Assembly (NCBI GenBank): GCA_965243835.1
Contig: OZ251578.1
Location: 2,914,001 to 2,978,000 of the forward strand
Length of the DNA: 64,000 bases
Source: G965202665 sp965243835
GTDB taxonomy: Bacteria > Actinomycetota > Acidimicrobiia > Spongiisociales > Spongiisociaceae
Direction of reading: 5' to 3'
Both the position numbers and the translations under genes were made by a program. Shown in pieces: positions 8,048 to 15,354 of the stretch; the stretch's first letter is position 1; each line of letters starts with the position of its first letter. Below the pieces are notes generated by a model. It was not told where the DNA came from, did not search any database, and saw only the letters and a list, made by a program, of their open reading frames with translations.

Positions 8048-9592
8048 CTACTGTTCGGCGCCTATGATCAGGGGCGGCTGATCGGAGGGCGGGATGCCAA
8101 GCAACTGGGCCGCATCAGTATCCGACGGCAACTCCTCCACCCCACTAAGCGTACGCTCTATAGCGCGGGTTCGCGCTCCTGTGGCATCCACCGTATTGGA
8201 GGCTCTATTCAGATGCCCCCTCAATGTGTGAAGCACACCACCAAACTTGCGGAATTCGTTCTTCACCGCGGCTAACACCTTCCACACCTCGCTGGACCGC
8301 TCTTGAAGAGCCAAGGTGCGAAACCCTATCTGCAGGCTGTTCAAAATGGCGGCCAAGGTAGTAGGACCCGCCGGTACCACGCGCTGAACTTGTTGCAGAC
8401 GGTCCAGCAATCCCTGATTACGTACCACCTCGGCGTACAACCCTTCGGTAGGAAGGAACAGGATTCCAAAATCCGTGGTGTAAGGCGGAGAAAGATACTT
8501 GTCACGGATATCCGTCGCCGCGTTTTCCACCGTACTCGCCAAAGCGGAAACGGCTTTCTCCACAGTCGCGGAATCACCTGATTCCGAGGCATCCAGCAAA
8601 CGCTGATAATCCTCCTGCGGAAATTTGGCGTCGATGGGCAACCACACCACGCTCTGTGGGTCGTCATCAGGTCCTGGTAACTTGATTGCGTACTCCACCA
8701 TCTCATTGGAGTCGGGTTTCGGTTTCACGTTGCGTTCGTACTGTTGCGGTATCAAAACCTGTTCCAGCAAGGCCCCAAGTTGCACCTCCCCCCAGGTACC
8801 GCGGGCTTTGACATTGGTAAGCGTCCGCTGGAGCCCCCCGACATCGGCGGCCAACTTCTGCATATCGCCTAGCCCCTTGTGCACCTCGGCCAATTGCTTG
8901 CTGACCAGCTCGAACGATTCCCCGAGTCGTCTCTCCAACGTGCCCTGCAGTTGTTCGTCCACCGTCTTTCTCATCTGCTCCAGCTTCTGCTCGTTGCTCT
9001 CCCGCATCTCCTTCAAATTCTTCTGAACCTCCTTGCCTAGGTCGCCGATGTGCTTTTCGTTTGATTCCGTCAGTGTTGTGAGTTGGGTTGCAAAAACGCC
9101 GAAACGATTATTCTGCGCATCCCCGATCTTGTCCAACAACTCCGTAAGGTGTTTGGCATCCGCCTCCTGCGCCCCGATAACACCCTCCCGCAATGTTTTA
9201 AGTTGCGCCGTAAAATCCGTGAACCGCTCGCCCTGCGCCTCGCCCATCTTGCCCAACAACTCAGTGAGGTGCTCGGCCCCCGCCTTCTGCGCTCCGATAA
9301 CCCCCTCTTGCAACTGCTTGATGTCCCTGTCGTTGCCTTCGCGTAACGCCTTGAGTTGCCCCAGAAGTAACTTGGTGAGCGTCTCTGTGCTTTGGGCGCC
9401 GGCGGTAGCCAGCTCCGTACGCAAATTGCCGGCGTCGCGGGCGGCCTCGTCCCGCGCCTTGCCCAATTCCTCGCGCAGGATGGGTTCCAACGATTCCTGG
9501 CCAACCGGCGCAGACCTCCCTCTCAGGAGGATCAGCAGGCAAGCCAGCGCCGCCAGATGGAGAACGAGCGAGAGTGAAATCAGTATCAACAT
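8048..9592 (-). CDS. rmuC: RmuC-family DNA recombination/anti-recombination protein
   Basis: A 514-residue RmuC protein. An N-terminal membrane anchor (residues 1-24) is followed by a long coiled-coil region to about residue 250 with internal repeats (LREGVIGAQ...HLTELL), then the globular nuclease-like RmuC domain from LQRTLTNVKARGTWGEVQLGA, with LPIDAKFPQEDY, TTDFGILFLPTEGLYAEV and the GFRTLALQERS segment. RmuC limits recombination of inverted repeats and has recently been linked to phage defence. Length is normal. It is divergent to radC. A fragment of its 3' end occurs at 6877-7090. The start ATG at 9592 places the anchor at the N-terminus. Confidence 0.9.
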   Translation of the reverse strand: MLILISLSLVLHLAALACLLILLRGRSAPVGQESLEPILREELGKARDEAARDAGNLRTELATAGAQSTETLTKLLLGQLKALREGNDRDIKQLQEGVIGAQKAGAEHLTELLGKMGEAQGERFTDFTAQLKTLREGVIGAQEADAKHLTELLDKIGDAQNNRFGVFATQLTTLTESNEKHIGDLGKEVQKNLKEMRESNEQKLEQMRKTVDEQLQGTLERRLGESFELVSKQLAEVHKGLGDMQKLAADVGGLQRTLTNVKARGTWGEVQLGALLEQVLIPQQYERNVKPKPDSNEMVEYAIKLPGPDDDPQSVVWLPIDAKFPQEDYQRLLDASESGDSATVEKAVSALASTVENAATDIRDKYLSPPYTTDFGILFLPTEGLYAEVVRNQGLLDRLQQVQRVVPAGPTTLAAILNSLQIGFRTLALQERSSEVWKVLAAVKNEFRKFGGVLHTLRGHLNRASNTVDATGARTRAIERTLSGVEELPSDTDAAQLLGIPPSDQPPLIIGAEQ

Positions 9593-9747
9593 AAGAGGGC
9601 ACTATAACAAGCCGCAACCAGCAAACGGACACCCCCTGTCGGAGAGTGCCTGGATGCGCTTCACGCCGCCGCTCCGCACCGCCAAACCAGCGTCGCCTCT
9701 TACCGGACCGACTCCTACCCGCCGTCCCCTCCGGCTGGATCGGTAGC

Positions 9748-9790
9748 CGAAAACAAGGGTCTTGAATTCTTTCCGAAAATGCGGACAATG
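9748..9790. repeat. 40-bp direct repeat, right copy
   Basis: The partner of the repeat at 5411-5452. It lies 50-90 bases upstream of the radC coding region, in the divergent rmuC-radC intergenic region. If it is a promoter, TTGAAT at 9763-9768 and ACAATG at 9785-9790 would be the -35 and -10 with 16-17 bp spacing. Confidence 0.65.
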
Positions 9791-9841
9791 GAATGTAGGC
9801 GCCCATGGAGGCGCATCACCGGAGGACGAAAAGCAACAACA

Positions 9842-10567
9842 ATGACCTTTCCCGCACTGCGGCCGCAACCTGAATCCCGTCGCCGGGCGGAGCAACCGCG
9901 TCGTCCGCAACGCGGCCAGCGGCTCCGCCAACGCTTCCTCAAGACCGGGTTGGCCGGGTTTGACGACCATGAGGCCATAGCGCTGCTCTTGACCCTGGCC
10001 TCCCCCGCCGCCGACGCCGAGCAGGCCGCCCGCGACCTGCTCCGGCGCTTCGGCCACCTGCGCGGCGTCCTCGACGCCTCCGCGTCCGAGTTGCAGGCGG
10101 TCGGTCTGAGCGAAAAGTCCGCGGCCGCCCTGCGCATCATCCGCGAGACGGCCAACCTGTATCTGCAACAGACGGCGGAGGGCGCCAACGTGCTGCTGGA
10201 ACCGGAGAAAATCAGCAACTTCTGGCGGATGCGCATCGGCCCCCTGCGCTACGAGGTGTTCGCGGTGGCCTACCTGGACTCCGGATACCGCCTGCTCCCC
10301 GACGGCGTGGAAATCCTGCAGGAGGGAACGACCGACCGGGTGGCCGTATATCCCCGCCGGGTAGTTGAAGCCGCCCTCCGCAACGGGGCAACGGCCTTGG
10401 CGCTGGCCCACAACCATCCGAACGGGGCGGTGGAACCGACCGAACAGGACAAAGTCATCACCCGGGCCATCGTGCTGGCCGCCGAAACCATTAGCCTGCG
10501 GGTGGCGGATCACCTCATCGTATCCCCCCAAGAAATCTTTAGCTTCAGGAGAGCCGGACTGCTATGA
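9842..10567 (+). CDS. radC: RadC-like JAB/MPN protein
   Basis: A RadC family protein of 241 residues. A helix-hairpin-helix region lies at about 60-110 (FGHLRGVLDASASELQAVGLSEKSAAAL), and the C-terminal half is the JAMM-like RadC domain with the metal signature AHNHPNGAVEPTEQD. RadC proteins are frequent in defence islands and mobile elements; the molecular activity is unsettled. I chose the ATG at 9842; in-frame ATGs at 9779 and 9788 exist, and the GGAGG at 9821 is 16 bases upstream. The stop overlaps the next start (ATGA), so it begins a coupled series with helicase, Mod and Res, which argues for a role in that system. Confidence 0.85.
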   Translation: MTFPALRPQPESRRRAEQPRRPQRGQRLRQRFLKTGLAGFDDHEAIALLLTLASPAADAEQAARDLLRRFGHLRGVLDASASELQAVGLSEKSAAALRIIRETANLYLQQTAEGANVLLEPEKISNFWRMRIGPLRYEVFAVAYLDSGYRLLPDGVEILQEGTTDRVAVYPRRVVEAALRNGATALALAHNHPNGAVEPTEQDKVITRAIVLAAETISLRVADHLIVSPQEIFSFRRAGLL

Positions 10568-13494
10568 CCATCGCTCCCGCGATAACGGAGCGCTACCCGC
10601 AACTTAACCCAAGCCAGCAGGAGGTCGTCGGCCACAGCGATGGACCGCTCCTGGTAATCGCCGGTCCCGGTTCCGGCAAGACCTACAGCATCATCCTGCG
10701 GGCCTTGAACCTGCTCTTGCGGGAGAAGGCGGAACCGAAGGAGATGCTGTTGTGCACTTTCACGGAGAAGGCCGCCTACGAAATGCGCGACCGCCTAACC
10801 GCCGCCGCCCGCCAGGTCGGTTACACGAACGACCTTTCCGACCTGACCGTCTCCACCATCCATGGGTTTTGCAACCAGGCGTTGACCAAACACCGCCACC
10901 GGACCAGCCTCGGACACGGCTACCAAACCTTGGACGAGTTGACCCAACTGTTGTTCATCTTTGAGCATTTCGACGAGATCATCGACCAACGGGAGAATGA
11001 ACGTTACCTAACCCATTGGCGAACCCGCTGGACGGCCATACACGGAACGCGCGGGTATTTCGACAAGATAACCGAGGAGTTGGTCGATCCCCGCCAGATG
11101 GTGAACTCGGACGATGACTTCATCAGCTCCATCGGTTCCGCCTACCTCGCCTACCAAAAGGCCCTGCTGGAGAACAACCGGGTCGATTTCGCCCACCTGC
11201 AACGGCATTTCTACGACCTGCTGGAGGACCCGGCCGTGGCCGAGGAGGTGTGCGCCGACCTCCGCTACCTGCTGGTGGACGAATATCAGGACACCAACTA
11301 CATTCAGGAACAACTGTTGCTGAAACTGGCGGGGGACGAGCAGAACCTGTGCGTGGTCGGGGACGAGGATCAGAGCATCTATCGCTTCCGGGGGGCCACC
11401 GTACGCAACATCCTGGAGTTTCCGCAACGGGTTTCCGACTGCCGGATCATCAAGTTGACCGCCAACTACCGCTCCCATCCCGCCATCGTGGAACGATACG
11501 ACCGCTGGATGGCCGCGGCGGACTGGTCCAACCCGGACGCAACTTCCCTGTTCCAGTGGACCGGAACTGACTGGTCGCCCCGTTCCGAATCGGACTGGTC
11601 CAACCCGGAGGGCGGATCGTTCCGGTTTGACAAGACCATCACCGTCGACCCGGAAAGCGAACACCCCGATTATCCGGCCGTGGTGAGCATTTGGGGAACC
11701 GACGCCCGGGATGAAGCCGAACGGTTCGCCGACTTGGTGGAGTTTCTGAAATCCAACGGGGTGATTGAGGATTACAACCAGGTAGCTCTCCTGCTACACA
11801 GCGTCCGGGAAGAGCATAGCGGCCACTATCTAGACGCCCTAAGCGCCAAAGGCATACCCGCTTTCTGCCCCCGCGCCCGGGGCTTCTTCAAAATTCCGGC
11901 AATTCGCCATTTGGTGGCCTGTTACGCAATCCTGTTCGGCTGGTATGAAGACGGGCGCAAACAGGTCAAGGGATGGGTGGCGCAAAAGTTGACCAGCGAG
12001 GTGGACGAGGCCATCTCCCAGCTCGGCAAACAGTTCGGGCATCCTCATCCTCTATCCGGCTCCCTTCGCGAGTGGACGGAGGAGATAGCCGCCCTCCAAG
12101 AGGGCCAGACGCTGGACCTCCGCCCCGCCGACTATTTCTACCGTCTGCTGGCCTTGGAGCCGTTCCGGAGCGCGGCCCGCGACGAGAACACGGCCCGCAA
12201 CCTGGCTATTTTTTCCCAGTTGCTCAATATTTTTCAGTCCTTCTACGACTACTCGGTCATCACGTATCGCAATCGGGAGTGGTTGCCCATCCAGTTCTTC
12301 AACAGTTTTATGCGCTTGCTCCACGATGGCGGCATCAACGAATACGAGGACCCCGACCAGCCCTTCCCGAAAGGCTACGTGCAGGTGATGACCATTCATC
12401 AGGCCAAAGGACTTGAGTTCCCGGTGACGGCGGTCGGCTCCCTCTCCGTGCGGTTGAATACCGCCAAACAGGTTGATCGCCATCTGGCCCCGTTCTACCA
12501 CCGCCCGCAGTACGAACCCGAGAAACGCGTTACCGGATTCGACCGGATGCGCCACCACTATGTGGCCTTTTCCAGGGCGCAAGATGTTCTGGTGCTCACC
12601 GCCCACAAGCGGCCCAAGCCCCACTTCGCCTCCATCTGGCAGGGCCTCCCCCAATGGCCGTACGCTGACCAGGATGTGCTGGGCGCCCAACGTTTTGCTC
12701 CCCAGGAACGGATGCCGATCAAGAAAACCTACAGTTTCACCAGCGACCTGAAGGTGTACGAGACCTGTCCCCGCCAGTACCAGTTTTTCCGGGAGTACGA
12801 TTTCACGCCCTCCCGGTCGGCGGTGTTCTTTTTCGGACAGCTGGTCCACCAGTCCATCGAGGCCATCCACCGCAAAGCCCTCGACGGCCAGTTGCCCGCC
12901 CTCGACGAGAAACGCATCCGGGATCTGTTCGAAGCCAACTTCCGATTTCTGAGCCTCACCGACCGGCGTCCCATCAGCGGGACGGCCAAGGAAGGGGCGT
13001 TCCGGCAGGTGATGAACTATTTCCGGCAGAACCGGGACGAGATGAACCGGATCATCGAAACCGAGGTGGATGTGTCGGTGGAGAAGGACGGATACATCCT
13101 CTCCGGCAAGGTGGACCTGCTACTGGGCGGGGACGGCAAGTTGGAACTGCTGGATTTCAAGACCTCGCCCCGCCCCACGGACAGCCCGGAGCTGATAGAC
13201 GCCTACGAGCGGCAACTGTGCACCTACGCCCACATCGTGGAGCAACGGAGCGGCAGACAGGTGGATCGGTTGCTCCTCTACTGGACTTCGGAGGAACGCA
13301 AACAAGACGCTCTGATGGCGCTACCCTACAGGCCGGAGCGGGTAGAGGAGGCAGGCCGACACTTCGACGCGACGGTGCGGCGCATCCAGGCGGGCGAGTT
13401 CGCGGTGGCCTCCCCGCCGGAAGCGGACATCTGCAAAGAGTGCGACCTACGGAGGCTGTGCCGCACCGAAGGAATCATCGGAGGAACGGAATGA
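10564..13494 (+). CDS. UvrD/Rep-type helicase fused to PD-(D/E)XK nuclease with Fe-S cysteines
   Basis: A 976-residue superfamily 1 helicase-nuclease. Helicase motifs in order: VIAGPGSGKT (Walker A, near 32), FTEKAAYEM (Ia), LVDEYQDTN (II, near 235), GDEDQSIYRFRGA (III), LTANYRSH (IV), MTIHQAKGLEF (V), HYVAFSRAQDVL (VI). The C-terminal third resembles the AddB/Cas4-type nuclease: YETCPRQYQFF, the catalytic GKVDLLL...LLDFKT core, and a terminal CKECDLRRLC cluster, together four cysteines fit for a 4Fe-4S cluster. Such enzymes unwind and degrade DNA ends. Its ATG overlaps the radC stop, and its TGA overlaps the mod ATG. GC-rich, unlike the middle of mod. Confidence 0.9.
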   Translation: MTIAPAITERYPQLNPSQQEVVGHSDGPLLVIAGPGSGKTYSIILRALNLLLREKAEPKEMLLCTFTEKAAYEMRDRLTAAARQVGYTNDLSDLTVSTIHGFCNQALTKHRHRTSLGHGYQTLDELTQLLFIFEHFDEIIDQRENERYLTHWRTRWTAIHGTRGYFDKITEELVDPRQMVNSDDDFISSIGSAYLAYQKALLENNRVDFAHLQRHFYDLLEDPAVAEEVCADLRYLLVDEYQDTNYIQEQLLLKLAGDEQNLCVVGDEDQSIYRFRGATVRNILEFPQRVSDCRIIKLTANYRSHPAIVERYDRWMAAADWSNPDATSLFQWTGTDWSPRSESDWSNPEGGSFRFDKTITVDPESEHPDYPAVVSIWGTDARDEAERFADLVEFLKSNGVIEDYNQVALLLHSVREEHSGHYLDALSAKGIPAFCPRARGFFKIPAIRHLVACYAILFGWYEDGRKQVKGWVAQKLTSEVDEAISQLGKQFGHPHPLSGSLREWTEEIAALQEGQTLDLRPADYFYRLLALEPFRSAARDENTARNLAIFSQLLNIFQSFYDYSVITYRNREWLPIQFFNSFMRLLHDGGINEYEDPDQPFPKGYVQVMTIHQAKGLEFPVTAVGSLSVRLNTAKQVDRHLAPFYHRPQYEPEKRVTGFDRMRHHYVAFSRAQDVLVLTAHKRPKPHFASIWQGLPQWPYADQDVLGAQRFAPQERMPIKKTYSFTSDLKVYETCPRQYQFFREYDFTPSRSAVFFFGQLVHQSIEAIHRKALDGQLPALDEKRIRDLFEANFRFLSLTDRRPISGTAKEGAFRQVMNYFRQNRDEMNRIIETEVDVSVEKDGYILSGKVDLLLGGDGKLELLDFKTSPRPTDSPELIDAYERQLCTYAHIVEQRSGRQVDRLLLYWTSEERKQDALMALPYRPERVEEAGRHFDATVRRIQAGEFAVASPPEADICKECDLRRLCRTEGIIGGTE

Positions 13495-15038
13495 CCAAGG
13501 TTGACATCACCAAGACCGAACTGGTCTGGCCCGGCAAATACAACGAAGACGGCACCCTCAAAGAGGCGCCCCGCGTCAGCCTGCCCTTCCAGGTCATAGA
13601 AACCGTCAACGAAAGCCGCGCCACCCGTGAAGCCCAACAGAAGAAAGGGATTTCGCTCTTTGATGTCTACCAAGGAGACGAGGGGGACACCTTCGAGGAG
13701 GGCTGGAAAAACAAACTAATCTGGGGTGATAATCTGTTGGTGATGAACTCCTTACTAGACAAATTTGCCGGAAAAATCGATCTTATATGTATTGATCCTC
13801 CTTTTGCGACAGGAGCAGATTATTCATTTAAAACAGCACTAGGAGAATCATCGGATGAACACACTAAGGAGCCCTCCATTATAGAACAACTTGCTTATAG
13901 GGATACTTGGAGATTTGGTATAAGAAGCTATCTAGATATGATACAAAAAAGATTAATTTTAATGCGTGAACTATTAAAGGATACCGGCTCAATATATGTT
14001 CACTTAGACGCAACCGTTGGTCATTATGTAAAAGTATTAATGGACGAAATATTTGGAATCGAAAGTTTTCAAAGGGAGATAATTTGGAGAATAGGCTGGA
14101 TATCTGGATATAAAAGTATAGCCAAGAACTGGATCAGAAATCATGACACCATCCTTTTTTACGTCAAGACACCCAGTAAATTTACTTTCAACAAAGAGTA
14201 TACGCCTTACTCAGATAACTATACAAGAAGAGGGGATGATAGTATAAGTGCTAAGGGATATCCTATTGAAGACGTTTGGAATGCCAATAGCCATGAATTG
14301 TCATTGAAAGGTGAACATTCTTTGGACTCTATTCAGATCAAAAGCTTCTCACAAGAAAAAACAGGTTATCAAACTCAGAAAAACGAGAGTGTACTAAGGA
14401 GAATAATCAAAGGCTCTTCCAATCCGAATGATCTTGTAGCCGATTTTTTTGTGGGCTCTGGCACTACTTTAGCAGTTTCCGAAAAACTTGGGAGAAGATG
14501 GATTGGTTGCGATCTTGGGCGTTGGAGCATTCACACAACTAGAAAGAGGTTGCTAGATATGGAACAAAGTAAACCTTTTGAGTTACTTAACCTTGGTAAA
14601 TATGAACGGCAACACTGGCAAGTAACTGTGTTTAACAAACAAGCCGAACAACGGCTTTATGAATACTATGCCTTTATACTTCAGCTATATGGAGCCAGCC
14701 CAATATCTGGTTTGAAAACTTTACACGGCAAAAAGGGCAGAGCATTAATTCATATTGGAGCTGTGGATGCTCCTGTTACTATTGATGAAATCGAAGGATC
14801 GATACAAGAGATTATTATATATCAACAAAGTGATCTTCACATATTAGGTTGGGAATGGGAAATGGGCTTGTCCGGTTCTAACAGATCAAAAGGTAGCCTC
14901 ATACATAATGTAGCTAGACAAAAAGGCGTCAATCTTTCTCTCTTTCAGATACCTCGTGAGGTAATGGAACAAAGGCGGGGGGGGGGGGAGGAAAAGTTCA
15001 ATTTTTCGAATTATCATATATGGACGCAGAAGTCATAA
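13491..15038 (+). CDS. Type III-like Mod DNA methyltransferase, frameshifted at a G12 tract
   Basis: A beta-class N6-adenine/N4-cytosine methyltransferase, 515 residues in the frame as sequenced. Motif IV is IDPPFATG (near 102) and motif I is DFFVGSGTTLAVSE (near 325), with the target-recognition region between and after. This is the Mod order of type III systems. The frame goes through a run of 12 G (14977-14988) and soon stops at 15036. The residues after the tract do not look like the family, whereas the ORF at 15020-15352 supplies the expected C-terminus in another frame. With 13 or 10 G the two would be one protein. The first 240 bases are GC-rich and the rest AT-rich, a sign of an exchanged specificity region. 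Confidence 0.9.
   Translation: MTKVDITKTELVWPGKYNEDGTLKEAPRVSLPFQVIETVNESRATREAQQKKGISLFDVYQGDEGDTFEEGWKNKLIWGDNLLVMNSLLDKFAGKIDLICIDPPFATGADYSFKTALGESSDEHTKEPSIIEQLAYRDTWRFGIRSYLDMIQKRLILMRELLKDTGSIYVHLDATVGHYVKVLMDEIFGIESFQREIIWRIGWISGYKSIAKNWIRNHDTILFYVKTPSKFTFNKEYTPYSDNYTRRGDDSISAKGYPIEDVWNANSHELSLKGEHSLDSIQIKSFSQEKTGYQTQKNESVLRRIIKGSSNPNDLVADFFVGSGTTLAVSEKLGRRWIGCDLGRWSIHTTRKRLLDMEQSKPFELLNLGKYERQHWQVTVFNKQAEQRLYEYYAFILQLYGASPISGLKTLHGKKGRALIHIGAVDAPVTIDEIEGSIQEIIIYQQSDLHILGWEWEMGLSGSNRSKGSLIHNVARQKGVNLSLFQIPREVMEQRRGGGEEKFNFSNYHIWTQKS
14977..14988 (+). repeat. Poly-G tract (12 G) in mod, probable slippage site
   Basis: Twelve consecutive G interrupt the AT-rich 3' part of the methyltransferase gene. 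The count is fixed by the reading frame (CGG, three GGG, GAG). Adding one G or losing two joins the upstream Mod frame to the ORF at 15020-15352 with no stop between. Runs of this length are known slipped-strand switches in phase-variable methyltransferases. Confidence 0.85.
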
Positions 15039-15352
15039 CCCTCCAACCTGCGACTATAAAAGCACGACTCCTAGACTTTGTAATTTCAAATACCGACTTC
15101 ATCCCTGATGAAAAACGAAAAGAGATCAACCAGTGGTCCGATTACATTGACTACTGGTCAGTCGACTGGAACTTTCAGAACGATACCTTTATGCAAGGGT
15201 GGGTGGATTACCGCACCCGTAAGGATCGTACTCTCCGCTTGGAATCAGACACGCACACCTATGAGGCACCCGGCAAGTATCACGTTCTGATTAAAGTGAT
15301 AGACATCTTCGGCAATGATACATCGCAAGGCTACGACATCGAGGTTGAATAA
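15020..15352 (+). CDS. C-terminal part of Mod in an alternative frame
   Basis: A 110-residue frame beginning just before the Mod stop. It contains EINQWSDYIDYWSVDW, a YRTRKDRTL segment, and YEAPGKYHVLIKVIDIFGNDT near the end. I recognise this as the usual C-terminus of Mod proteins encoded beside Res subunits of this kind, not a separate protein. Upstream codons in this frame are open back to the G tract. If translated alone from the ATG at 15020 it would be a small orphan domain. The stop lies three bases before the res ATG. Confidence 0.8.
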   Translation: MDAEVITLQPATIKARLLDFVISNTDFIPDEKRKEINQWSDYIDYWSVDWNFQNDTFMQGWVDYRTRKDRTLRLESDTHTYEAPGKYHVLIKVIDIFGNDTSQGYDIEVE

Positions 15353-15354
15353 CT

